Positions 11,848 through 24,280 of a stretch of DNA of 64,000 nucleotides are shown here, one piece after another (the stretch's first letter is position 1; every line of letters starts with the position of its first letter). Position numbers and translations under genes: made by a program. The notes below the pieces were generated by a model. The model did no database searches, had not been told where the DNA came from, and saw nothing but the letters and a program-made list of their open reading frames with translations. Source of the stretch: Pyropia yezoensis. Taxonomy: Eukaryota; Rhodophyta; Bangiophyceae; Bangiales; Bangiaceae. The stretch is taken from the NCBI GenBank assembly GCA_009829735.1, contig CM020619.1:15815816-15879815 (forward strand), given 5' to 3'.

Positions 11848-13658
11848 GCAGGGGTCCCCTGGTGGGGGCTGCAGCTTTGGGGGGGGCGGGGTGGGTATCC
11901 CCCCGCCGCCAACGCACCGCAGAAACAAAGAAAAAAAAAAAAGAGGAAAGACCATGTGTCGCTGCCGCTGCCACGGTCGTCTCTCGCCGCCCGCGCCATG
12001 GACGGGGGCGCGTCCCCTTGGCTATAGTGGCAGCCGCGCCGCGGGCGGCTGCCGCTGGCACGTGGCCGCGGGCGGCCCGTTGGGCGGCCGGCCGGCCGGG
12101 GAGGAGGGCTCCCCCTGGACTTCCCCCCAGCGGCCGTGATGAACCCCTTGGCCACGGTCGCCCGCAGCGGCAGCGAGTGACAGCAGCAGACCAGGTCGGT
12201 CAAGGCCTCCCCCTCTCCCCCCCCACTGGCACCCATCCGGCTCCCACCCTGCCGTCTCCCATACTACCCCCGCCCCCGCCCCCACCCTCCGTCTCTCTCC
12301 CCCCTCCCTCCCCATCGCCGCTTCCATAGCCGCCCCGTCTACTGCGCGTTCCGCCCCGTCATTGCCGCATGGCCGCCCCTGGCCGCCGTCGGGGGCCCCC
12401 GACGGCGGCCAGGCGCACCCGCCGCCGGCACCCTTCCCCCGCCCCTGCCCGAAAGCCGTCGGCGGGGGGGGGGGGGCCAGCGCCCGCGCCTCGGGCCCCG
12501 TCGCGCGCCCGCGGCCGCTGCAACTGCTGCGGTCGCCCCTGGCAGCCACAGGCAGGGAGAGCCGCCGCTGCTACCGCGGCCGCCGCCGTCACCGCTGGCA
12601 AGCCGACGCCAGCGGGGGCGCCTGCTCCTTCGCCACCACCCCGGCGCGTTGGGGGAGATGGGTTGGAGATGGGTTGACCGCCGCGGGTGCGCTCGCCATC
12701 TCCGCCCTGATGCGGCCGGTCACGTCCCAGCAGGTAGCTCCAGCTCCACGCGGTCACCCGGCGCGCCGGCACCGGGACGTGTGGTCAGTGTCGATGCGGA
12801 TGATGGCGCGGCCCGTCTGTGCGCGGGGCGGTCCCGCTCTGGGGGCGGCGGCAAAGAGGACGCGAGAAACGACCCCCACAGAGCACGATTGGGAGGGGGG
12901 CTGGCGGCTGCAGACACACGCCTCAGACGGCCCCCCTTCGCGCCCCCCTTGGCGACGCACCTGGGCCCCCCCGCCGGCGCGACCCCTGTACAAGAAAATC
13001 TCCCCCGAGGCGGGCGTCGTCCCCACCGTTCGTATGAACCAAATGAAAAAGTGGCGGCGCTTCACCGCTTCCGCAATCGGATCTGGGAGGGCTTGACCTG
13101 GCTCGCAGCAAGATCCCCGAGAGGGGGGGCTTGGAGGGGGGCCACCTTGACTCTAAAAACCAATATAGATAGGTCGAGAAGCCAGGCTCGTGGGGGGCTG
13201 ATAGCCAAACCATTTTTAGATGAATGATCGAAAACTTCGGCCCTCCCAAGCATTTGAAGACACAAAAACTGCATGTAGGACGACTACTGCAATGGAATCC
13301 ACACGCAGTGGATTAAATACACTCAGCCGATTATATACACTACTCTTTGTCTGTCACTGCCTACCACACGCGTCGTGCACCCGGCGATGACCTGAAAGCA
13401 TTGTCCACACAGTATGTTTGTACAGTATATGTATCCCGGCTCCAGTATGCATGAAAAAACAGCCCTCGTCCCCGTCACGGAGTCCCGTGTCCTCTGTACA
13501 TACTGTAACAGACCCCCACCGCCAGAAAGAGTAAGAGCCCACCACCGTAGGGGGTGGCGACAGCCGGCGGTAGCCGTGGCAAGGTTGTTCCCTCGCACCA
13601 GGGGCGCGAGGACACGCCGCGCGGGCGGGCCGCGCGGGTGGGGCGGTCGGACGCGCGC
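11848..13658. other. Spacer between MESH1 and GnT-I genes
   Basis: No supported gene. Around 12650-13230 open frames on both strands have more balanced composition than usual but match nothing I know. About 13230-13520 is lower in G+C and holds two GTAC/TACTGTA clusters (13410-13433 and 13495-13507), probably part of the GnT-I promoter. Confidence 0.45.
13410..13507. promoter_or_regulatory. GTACAGTA/TACTGTA motifs upstream of GnT-I
   Basis: The stretch holds GTACAGTATATGTA near 13420 and TGTACATACTGTA at 13495-13507, about 150-250 bp before the GnT-I start. It is the same motif class as at 10233 and 18874. The function is inferred. Confidence 0.35.
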
Positions 13659-15117
13659 ATGGCCGCCCCCCCCCGCGCCGTCCGACGGCGGGTGGTGCCG
13701 CCCGCCGGCGCCTCTTCCCCGCCTTCCCGCCGGCGTCGGCGTGCCCGTGGTGGCGGTGGCGGTGGCGGCGGCGGTGGCGGCGGCGGCGGCGGCAGCGGCG
13801 GCAGCGGCGGTAGCGGCGGCGCTCCCGCCTTGTGGCTGCCGACGGCAGCCGCTGCCATTGTAGCGGCCACGGCAGCGGCAGCGGCAGCGGCAGGGGCAGT
13901 GGCCGTGGCGTCGGCGGCTGCGGCAGCGGCGGCGGCCCGCCCTCCCCCCCTGTGCGCGCTGCCCCCCCCCGCCGTTGGGGAGTGGCGGCGGGGGCTCCCG
14001 CCCCTGACGGGCGACACGCCGTCGCCGCCGCCGCCGCCGCCGCCGCGGTGGCTGCTCGGGGCGCCCCCCTGGGCTCCCCCAACGTGCCCGTGGCGCACCG
14101 GCGGCAGGCCCGCGGTGCCGCTCCGGGCGCTGGTGGCGGCGGCCGCCGCGGCAGACGCGTCAGCGGCGGCCGTGGCGGCGGCTGTTGCTGCTGCTGCTGC
14201 CGTGCCCACCGTTGGACAGAGCAGCGGCGGCAGCGGCGGCGGCAGCGGTGGCGGCAGCGGCGGTGGCGGCGGCGGCGGCGGCGGCGGTGGCGGCGGCGGT
14301 GGCGGTGGCGGCGGTGGCGGTGGCGGCGTTGAGAGCAACGGCGGGGGCGGCCGCGCCGCTGCTCCCGCCCCCGCCATCCGCCCCGTGGTGATCATCCTCA
14401 CCCACACCGCCGTGGCCAACCTGCGGCGGACGCTCGCGGCGCTGGCGCGCACCCCCCCCGCCTCCCGGGCGGCCTACACCCTCGTCATCAGCGTCGACGC
14501 GGGCGGGGACCCGGCGGCCGTGCGGCGGGCGGTGCGGGCGGTGGGGGGGGGGGGGGGGGGGGAGGGGGCTCCCCCGCTGGGGGAGGTGGTCGTGTGGGAG
14601 CCTCCCCCGCCACCGCCGGTGGAGGAGGAGGAGGTTGGCAGGGGGGGCGGGCGCCCGCGTCGGCGGCGGCGGCGGCGGCGGCCGCCGCCGGGCGGCGCGC
14701 GCGGCGCCATTGCCGCCCACTATGCGCGGGTGCTCAACCGGGCGTTCCCGCTGCGGCCACCACCCGTCAACGCCACCACCCCCACCACCCCCACCACCCC
14801 CACCGCGGGTGCTGGTGCTGCCAGCGGCGGCGGCGGCGGCGGCGACGGCGGCGGCTACACCCACGCGGTGCTCCTCGAGGACGACCTGGAGGTGGCGCCC
14901 GACTTTTTCGCCTACTTCTCCGCCACCCTCCCCCGCCTCGACGCGGACGCCACCCTCTTTTGCGTGTCCGCGTGGAATGACAATGGTTACCCGCCGTGGG
15001 CGGCAGCCGAGGCGGCGGTGCGGCGGACCGACTTTTTTCCAGGCCTCGGCTGGGCGCTCGCCCGCGCCGGCTGGGACACGGGCGGCCTGCGCGGCTCGTG
15101 GGGGGCGCTGGCTGTCA

Positions 15118-15160
<43 letters not shown>

Positions 15161-16297
15161 GGGCGGCGTCGGGGGCGGCGGCGACCGCCCCCTCCCCACC
15201 GGCGCGGGGGCGGGCGCCCCCTGGGCGTCCACCCCCGCGACGGTCGCGGCGGCCGCCGCGGCAACGACCGGCTGGGACCACTGGCTGCGGCTGCCGCCGC
15301 AGTGGCGCGGCCGCGAGTGCCTCGTGCCCGACACGCCGCGGGTGGCCCACTTTGGCGGCGCGGGGGGCGCCAACGTTGGGGCCGCCCAGGCGGTGGCGCT
15401 GTCCCGCATGGCGCTCGCCACCTCCCTCCCCGCCGCGTACGGGGGGGGGGGGGACGCGTCCTCCCGCTCGGCCGCCGCCGCCGACGCGGAGCTCCGCGCG
15501 GCGGTCGCCGCCGCCACCCGCGTGACCGTCGCGACGGTGGTGGCGGCGGTGGGGGCGGCGGGGTTTGGGCTGCGGGGTGCCGCTCCCCCCCCCGCCCCCC
15601 CCCCCCCCACGCCAGGCGGTCGTCCCCCCCGCCGGCGTCGACGACAGCGGCGCCCGCCGCCCCCCGGCTGCTGCTCGTCATTTACCGGCGGGAGGCGTAC
15701 GCGCGGACCGTCGCGCGGCCGCTGGGCCTGTGGCCGTCGCCCCGCGGTGGCCGCCGCGGGGTCATCCGCCTGGCCGCCGGTCCCGGCCTGGTGGTCCTCC
15801 TCGCCGACGCCCGCCGCTGCCCGTACCTGTCCCCCGCCGAGCGGGCGGCGCCCCGCGCCGACGCCTGGGCCACCGTCGCCGCCCGGGGGGAGGCGTGCGC
15901 CGCCGCGTGCGCGCGCACGCCGCCGCCGCCTCCCGGGGGGGGCGGGGCGGGAGGGGGCGGCGGCGGCGGCGGCGGCAGCGGCAGCAACGGGGGTGGCGGG
16001 GGTGGTCGCGACGGCGGCGGGGGTGGCGGCGCGCGCGGCGGGGGGGTGTGCGACGCGTCCGAGGCGGTGTGGCTGAATGGGTGCACCCCGCTCGCCGCCC
16101 TGACGGGCTGTGGCGGCTGCGGCGCCGAGACGGGCGCCGACCTCCCCGCCGCGGTGGTGGGCGCCGACGGCCACGGCCTGGCCACCGCGGGGCTGTGCCT
16201 GGTGGCTGCGGAGGGGGGGGGGGGGGGGTGCGGCGGCGCGTTTGCCCACACCCGCCGCGTCTGTGCGTGTGTGCCGCGCGCGGGGGTGGGGGCGTGA
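13659..16297 (+). CDS. MGAT1: N-acetylglucosaminyltransferase I with extra C-terminal domain
   Basis: Golgi type II enzyme that adds GlcNAc to Man5 glycans and opens the complex N-glycan pathway. About 855 residues, roughly twice the animal enzyme. A basic N-terminus is followed by an Ala-rich hydrophobic span (about 55-93), a long Gly/Ala stem, then the GT13 fold: VVIILTH, YTLVISVDAG, the metal-binding motif Glu407-Asp-Asp in LLEDDLEVAPDFFAYF, VSAWNDNG, RTDFFPGLGW, GWDHWLRLPPQWRG and VAHFG. These match animal GnT-I closely. Poly-Gly inserts interrupt the fold. After the GT13 part, a second frame with about ten Cys and a CACV terminus is reached through a 71-nt intron at 15577-15647 (GTGCCG to GACAG). 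It is the only GT in the interval with the right phase, but a weak donor, so a base error in the C runs at 15588-15608 is the alternative. ATG 13659 is the first in frame. Confidence 0.9.
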
Positions 16298-16510
16298 TGG
16301 AAAGTGGGAAGGGGTGAGGGGAGGGGGGGGCGGGGCTAGGGGAGGGAGGGGGGGGGCGCGGGGACCGGAGCACGGGAAGGGGGGGGGAGGAGAGGGGGCT
16401 CCCACCCGGGGAAGAGGAGGGCCACCGGCCTTGTCACGCAAAGCTGTAGCAAACGTTGGGTCCTTTCCATGTTCACACCACGAGCTGGCTTGCCGCTGCA
16501 CCATCGGCTG

Positions 16511-16537
16511 CCCCCCCCCCCCCCCCCCCCCCCCCCC
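16511..16537. repeat. Poly-C run of 27
   Basis: Uninterrupted C27 between the convergent ends of the GnT-I and RUVBL1 genes, whose stops are only 244 bp apart. Confidence 0.9.
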
Positions 16538-16541
16538 TCGC

Positions 16542-18423
<1,882 letters not shown>

Positions 18424-19110
18424 GGCCGCGACGCGCCCGTTTCCTCCCGCCCCCACCCCCGTTCACGCCAGACGACAAGAGCGGGACGCGGGTGTGTTGG
18501 GGGGCCAGCAGAGGGCGAGGGTGTGCCAGCGTGGACGAGAATGGAACAGAAACAAGGAAGCGGCAGCACCAGCACAGGTCAGGCAGCCCTTCCACGGGCT
18601 GCACCCGACACGGTGACGTGGGTCGCTGGGCGGGCGGGACGACGGCCGAGACGTGCCCGGCGGGACAACGGGCGTGAGTCGCATCGACTTGGCTCGTCGA
18701 TGCTTCTGCGCGGGCCGCGCACCCAGTCCCCACGCACACTTCGCAAACCCGTGGTGGATCAGATTTGGGTGCTACTTTTATACTTGAATTGGCGAATGTA
18801 CTGTACACTCTAACTCTTTTCTTAGTATTGAGCTCCGGCCCCCCTCCCGCGCAGCACTCCAGTCGTGGAACACGTACTGTATGTACATATGTACACACAC
18901 TCGAACTGTAGTTCGTCGGGCGCGCGGCCACGTGACTTCGAGCTCGACGCCGGCCCCGCTCCTGGAAACTGCTGTATCGACCCGCCTCCCCCAGCTCCCC
19001 GTCACCTCCACTGATCGCCTTGCCGCCCACCCACCCCATCGCCACCGGCCGCCTCTTGCGGCGGCAAGCTACCTACGTGACCAGCGGTTACCCATCCCCC
19101 GTGGCTTGTC
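18424..19110. promoter_or_regulatory. Divergent promoter region RUVBL1/HSP33
   Basis: A 687-bp spacer between two divergent starts, lower in G+C near 18740-18920. It carries TGTACTGTACA at 18797-18807, a perfect odd-length palindrome, and GTACTGTATGTAC extending to GTAC at 18894. No TATA box is obvious. Shared control of the two genes is an inference. Confidence 0.45.
18874..18894. promoter_or_regulatory. GTACTGTATGTAC palindrome cluster
   Basis: Three GTAC units lie within 21 bp (starting at 18874, 18883 and 18891), in the middle of the divergent RUVBL1/HSP33 spacer. It is one of the clearest examples of the recurrent spacer motif. Confidence 0.45.
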
Positions 19111-20445
19111 ATGGCCGCTTTTGTGGCCGCGGCCGGGGTGGCGGCGGCCCGGCCGGCCCGCGGCAGCAGCCTCGCGACGGACGCTCAGCGGCACGCCGCC
19201 CCGCTGCTGCGGCTGCCGCGGCGGCGCCTACGCGGCGGCGCGCCAGCGCTTCCCGTCCCCGCCCCCTTTGTTGGGCGGCGCCTCTCCCACCCTGCGGCGT
19301 TGCCGCCCGCGCTGCTGGCGGCGGGGGCGACCCCCCCCCTGCCCCTGCCCCGCATGGCCGCCGCCAGTGACGAGGCGGGGGACCCCCCCCCCGCGCCGCC
19401 CCCTGACGACGCGTCCGACACGAACAACCCCACCCCGTCCACCTTCCTCAGCGGCCTGTCGGGCAACGACGCCGCCTTCACCCCCCCCACCGACCCAGAG
19501 GCCTTCCTCCGCGCCCCCGTCCCCGGCGACCGGCTGCTGCGGACCATGTCAAGCAACGGGGAGGTGACGGTCCGCGCCGTCTCGGCGACCGGCCTGGTCG
19601 CTGCGTCGTGCCACCTCCACCGCACCTCCCCCGTCGCGTCGGCGGCCTTTGGCCGCGCCCTCCTGTCGGGCCTGCTGCTGGCGGCGGGTAAGAAGGGCGC
19701 CGAGACGACCCAAATTGAACTGCGGGGCGACGGCCCCCTGCGGGGCATCATGGTGGTGGCCAATGGGGTGGGGGAGGTGCGCGGCTACGTTGGCGAGCCG
19801 CGGGTGGTGCTGCCGCCAAAGGCGGACGGGTCGCTCAATGTGGGCGCCGCCGTCGGGCGGGGCGTCTTGGCCGTCGTCCGTAATGCCCCTCACTACAAGC
19901 GCCCCTTTACGGGCTTGACCGCGATCGTGACGGGGGAGGTGGGGGACGAGCTGGCCGAGTACCTCGCGAGCAGTGAACAGACGCCGTCGGCGCTGGGCGT
20001 CGGCGTCGGCGTTGGCGCCGACGGCCGCGTCTCCTCCGCGTCGGGCTTTTTGGTGCAGGTCCTCCCCGGCGCGTCAGAAGAGAGCGTCGCGACCGTCGAA
20101 CGCAACGTCAAGGCGCTGTCGGAAGGGGGCGTCGTCGGCCGCAAGGCCGAAGAGATGGTGGAGGTGCTCATGGCGGGGCTGTCGCCGCTGACGCTCGTCG
20201 AGACCGCCCCGCGCTTCACGTGCAAGTGCAGCGTGGAGCGGGTCAAGCGGACGGTGCGGCTGCTGGGGCGGGCCGACTGCGAGGCGCTCGTCGCCGAGCG
20301 GGGGTCTGTCGACGCAACGTGTGAGTTTTGCGGCCACAGCTACGGCCTGACGGGGGAGGAGGTGCTGGCCATGTTTGCCGACGGCGAGGAAGGGGAGGGG
20401 GGGGGGCAGGGTGGTGAGGCTGGCGACGACGCCGTGGGGGCGTGA
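19111..20445 (+). CDS. HSP33 redox-switched chaperone, probably plastid
   Basis: Hsp33/HslO holdase, activated when oxidation expels zinc from a Cys cluster. Intronless, 444 residues against about 290 in bacteria; the difference is mainly a 135-residue N-terminal extension. That extension begins MAAFVAAAGVAA, then is Arg- and Ala-rich, as in a transit peptide with the red-algal Phe near the start. The conserved body includes VRAVSATGLVAA, ELRGDGPLRGIMVVANGVG, VGRGVLAVVR and the SSEQTPSA block. The switch is complete: Cys371-x-Cys373 and Cys404-x-x-Cys407, with the 31-residue spacing between pairs identical to that of the E. coli protein. A Gly/Glu-rich tail follows. ATG 19111 is the first in frame and gives the full targeting signal. 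Confidence 0.96.
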   Translation: MAAFVAAAGVAAARPARGSSLATDAQRHAAPLLRLPRRRLRGGAPALPVPAPFVGRRLSHPAALPPALLAAGATPPLPLPRMAAASDEAGDPPPAPPPDDASDTNNPTPSTFLSGLSGNDAAFTPPTDPEAFLRAPVPGDRLLRTMSSNGEVTVRAVSATGLVAASCHLHRTSPVASAAFGRALLSGLLLAAGKKGAETTQIELRGDGPLRGIMVVANGVGEVRGYVGEPRVVLPPKADGSLNVGAAVGRGVLAVVRNAPHYKRPFTGLTAIVTGEVGDELAEYLASSEQTPSALGVGVGVGADGRVSSASGFLVQVLPGASEESVATVERNVKALSEGGVVGRKAEEMVEVLMAGLSPLTLVETAPRFTCKCSVERVKRTVRLLGRADCEALVAERGSVDATCEFCGHSYGLTGEEVLAMFADGEEGEGGGQGGEAGDDAVGA

Positions 20446-21181
20446 CCCGCCCTGCCCGTAAGAGCTGTCCCACTAAATTAGGGCTGCGCTACGACATCGT
20501 CGACCAGTACACAGCGTGTCCATTACGTGCGAGCGTCCTGGGGCAGCCGGCACGGCCGCCCACGCTCGCCCCCTGATGTGGCTGTCACTGTGCGCATGGG
20601 CGCGGCTTGCGCCTGAGCACCGAATCGAGCGTGCGCACCGGGCGTGACGGTGCGCGTTGGTGGGCGGGCGACGGTGCGGTGGCCGCCGCCGGTGGTAGAA
20701 GCCCACAGTACCGGCCGACCATGACTGCTGTGCACCCACACGCCCAACCGTTTCTCTGTGGCCGCTCGACAGGCTGTAACGGCCTGCTGCAAAGGGCTCC
20801 GTCGGGTGGTACATAGCGGAAATGATGTCGCCATGGCCAGTCTATAAAGTTTGGACGTCGTCCCCTCCACGGCGGCGGCTGCCGCGCCCCTGCCCGCCGC
20901 CCATGCGAGTGCTGGCCAGCGCCCACGGCGCACGCAGCACGCGGACGCGGACATAAAGTAAAAGTGTCCCCTGCGGTCGGTCCCGCCACAGCTCCCGCCT
21001 CTGTGCACCAGCCCGCCACTGCCCCCGACTCTGTGCATCACGCACACACTACCCATCCCCAACCCACCCCCCTTCCCCCCTTCCCATCCCGCCCACCCGC
21101 CCATACACCCCCCGCTTGTCCCATGCCCCCTCCGTCGGTCGCGTCGCGGCGGCCCCCCCCCCCCACCCCCACCCCCGCCCG
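20446..21181. other. Convergent spacer after HSP33
   Basis: No supported gene. A lone TATAAAG at 20843-20849 on the plus strand has no credible gene behind it. The right-hand 150 bp is C-rich and is probably the 3' region of the minus-strand gene that ends at 21182. Confidence 0.5.
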
Positions 21182-21431
21182 TCACAGCCCCGCCGACACA
21201 GCCTTGGGCGGTGGCGGCGCCACCCGCACGCTCCGCACCCGCGACAGGCGGGGCCCAAACGGCGGCGGCGGCGGCGGCGCGGGCACCTCCCCGTCCACAA
21301 TCAGCGGCACCCGCGGCAGCTGCTTCACCGACCGCGTCGACCGGAGCGCCTGCTGCACCCCACCCCCGCCGGCCGCACCGGCGGCGGTGGTGGCCCAGCC
21401 CGCCACCGAACACGACGCGGAGCGGCCAAAC

Positions 21432-21465
<34 letters not shown>

Positions 21466-24280
21466 TGCCGCCGTCACCCGCCGCCACCGCCGCCGCCCGC
21501 TCCTCCTCCCCGCGCGCCATGGCCAGCGCCGCCGACCGGGGGATGCCACGGGACTGGTCCAGCAGCGCCCCCTGCACCGCCCGGGAGCGACGCGCCGACC
21601 GCTGGGCGGGGGACTCGGACAGGGGCGGCGGCGGCGGCGGCGGCGACGGCGGGGGGGAGGGGCCGAGCACCACCCCCACGGGGTGGCCCCCAAACGAGTC
21701 TTCCTCCTCCGAGTCGTCGTCGTCAAACGTGGGGATGACGGGCGGCGGCATGGCCGGCGGGGTGGCCCCGTCGTCGCCGCCGCCGCCGCCGCCAAACGTG
21801 CTGCGCGCGGAAAGGAAGCGCGACGACGGACGCGAGCGCGGGGGGGTGACGGCGGGTGGCGGGGGGGGAGGGGGCGCCACGGCGGCCACGCGGACCACCT
21901 TGGGGGACGCCACGCCCTTGACCGCCGACGTGGCGGGCGCCTTGGCGGGCGCCTGGGCGGCGGGCGCCTTGGCGGGCGGCGACGCGGCCGCCTTGGCCGC
22001 CCGCGCCGCCCGCGCCGCTGCCGCCTTGGCGGGCGGCGCCTGCAGGGAGGTGATCTCCCCAAAGGTCACCCGCGACGTGGCCGACCGGGTGGCCGCGGGC
22101 AGCCGCGCGGGCGGGCTCGTCGACAGCACCGGCGACGACAGCGGCGGCGGCGGCGGCGACGGCGATGCGCCCGCCACAGCAGACGCTGCCGCACGGGGTG
22201 TCGTGGCGGGCGACACCGCCGCCCCGCCGGCCGGTGAGCGGCGGGCGCGGGGCGACCGCGCCTTGGTGGCCGCCGACGGTGACGCCGGCGGCGGCGGCGG
22301 CGGTGCCGCCGCCGCCGCACGCGACACCGTCTTGGCAGCCGGCGACGACGGCGTCTTGGCAGCCGGCGACGACGGCGTCTTGGCAGCCGGCGTCGGCGAC
22401 GACAGGGCGGCGGCCGCCGCCGCGCGCGCTGGCCGCCGCGCCCGCACAGCGGGAGACGCGGGGAGAGACGCCGCAGCCGGTACCGCCGCCGCCACCGCCG
22501 GTGCCGCCCGTTGCCGGGGCGGTGACGCCGCCGCGGCCGCCGCAGTCGGCGACGCGGCCGCGACAGCGGCCCGCCGCGGGAGGGATGGACCGCCTGGACC
22601 AGCGGCGCGCGCCGCCACCGCGGGGGGCACAAAGGAGGTTGTCGACGGACGCGACGGCGGCGGGTCCACCACCACGGCGGCCGCCGCCTGCATCGGCACC
22701 GCCGCTACCGGCGCGGGCACAGGCACCGCCGCCACCGGCGCATGCGCCGCGGCTGGCACAGGCACCCCCCCCGCGGGCGCCACCGGCGGCCGCGGCGGCG
22801 GCGGCGGTGCCGTCCCGTCTGCCGCCGCCGCCGCAGCCGCCGCGCGCACCGCCCGCCGCTCGGACGTGCGGGCGCGGCGGCTTTTGAGTTTCCGCCCCGC
22901 CTTGGCCGCCGCCGCCGCCCCCCCGCCGCCGCCGCTGCCGTCAACGGCCGCGGCGGCGGGCGGCAGGTCGCCCGCCGCCGCCGCGGTCGGCGCCGCCACC
23001 ACGTCGGCTGGGCTGGCAGCGAACGCCGCCGTCAGGGTCCCTGGTGTCAGGCCCGCGCCCGGCGGCACCGCGGGGGCGGCCGGCCCCAAACCGGCGGCCG
23101 CGACGGCGGCGGCGGCGGGTGCGTCCGGTACCGTGCTGGGCGCGGCGGCGGACGGGGAGGGGGGCGGCTCGGAAGCAGGCCCCGTCGTCCACCCCGCCTC
23201 TCCCCCGACGGGCGCCCACCGGGTGGTGGTTGCCGCCGCCGCCGCCGCCGGGGGCGCCGCCATGGACACGCGGAGCGACGCAAACGGGGCGCCCCCCCCG
23301 CCGCCCGGCATACGCGGCAGGCCGCCGTCGGCCTCGACCGACACGAGCACCACCCGGTTGGGGAGGGTAACGGTGGACCAGCTGGCGTTGCGCAGCAGTG
23401 ACGGGCGCGCCGCCACAATCGGCCGCGCCGGCGACGCGGCGGGCGCCGCCACCGACGCGGTGGAGCGGGGTGGCGCCCGGCCGGCGCCACGCACGGGCGC
23501 CGCCGTCGCCGTTGCCGCCGTCGCCGCCGTCGCCGTCGCAGGCGGGCACCCGTCGTCGGTGGCACCCGCGGGCGGCGGCGCCGTCGCAAACACCGACGAC
23601 CGGGGGGCCCCGCCCAGCGGGTCGGCGTCGGCGTCGGCGTCAGCGCCGACGTCGCTGCCGGCCACGCCGGCGGGACGCCTTGAGGCGCTGCCACCCCACC
23701 AACGGCGGGAGCCGGTCAACGACGACGGCGCCTCGGTCGCCGAAAAGGACTCGCCGTCGGTGGCCGCCGCCGCCGTCCCGCGCCGGGAGCGGCTGCGGCC
23801 CGCACCGCGGCTGTGGCTGCGGTGTCGGCGGCGGCCGCGGTGGGTCAGCCGCCCAGACGGGGCCGCCCCGGCGGGCCGGCCGTCTGCCCCAGACGACGAC
23901 GACGCCGCCGACAGCGTCGACACGGAGCGGCGGGGGAGGGCGCCAAAGGAGTGGCCCGCCTCCGCCGCCGCCGGGTCCGCGCCGTGCGTGTAGGCCGCCG
24001 CGTCGGCCCAGCGGGGGGGCGCCGCCGGCAGCACCGAGCCGCCGCCGTCGCCGCCGCCACCACCAGCGGTGCTGCTCACGGGGGACGGCACAGCCCCGTC
24101 GGGGCAGTCGGCGCCGGCCAGCGCCGCGGGGGGAAGGGGGGGGGGCGGGGCGTGCGCGACGGTGCTCCCAGGCACGCCGCTCACGTCGCGGACGGTGGTG
24201 GCCGTCGGGGATGGTGGCGCGTCGTCCGCCGCCGCGGGGGGGGGACGGGAGGACGGTCCAAAGCAGGAGCCAAAGCCCAT
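21182..24280 (-). CDS. Large disordered protein with possible acylation signal
   Basis: I do not recognise this protein. One uninterrupted frame of about 1032 residues begins MGFGSCFGPSS, which suggests N-myristoylation of Gly2 with palmitoylation of nearby Cys, and so membrane attachment; Cys at position 6 instead of Ser/Thr makes this weaker. Apart from a short ordered-looking core around residues 305-375 (SLLRNASWSTVTLPNRVVLV, then FASLRVS), it is Ala/Pro/Ser-rich and disordered. It has Arg/Ser stretches, three copies of an eight-residue AAKTPSSP repeat resembling proline-directed kinase sites, an acidic FDDDDSEEEDSFGG block, and basic Ala/Lys segments. The richer residue mix and steady codon bias argue for a real gene despite the lack of domains. 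The stop is 21182-21184. Confidence 0.62.
22329..22400 (-). repeat. Three 24-bp in-frame repeats
   Basis: Three adjacent copies of a 24-bp unit (starts 22329, 22353, 22377) encode AAKTPSSP on the minus strand inside the large disordered protein. The third copy has diverged at its right end. Confidence 0.9.

Noticed and set aside
13554-13658. Upstream extension of the GnT-I frame
   Set aside because: No ATG in this part; ATG 13659 gives a typical basic N-terminus before the membrane span.
20843-20849. TATA box of a plus-strand gene
   Set aside because: Downstream ATGs open only very short frames; the match is likely chance in a lower-G+C patch.
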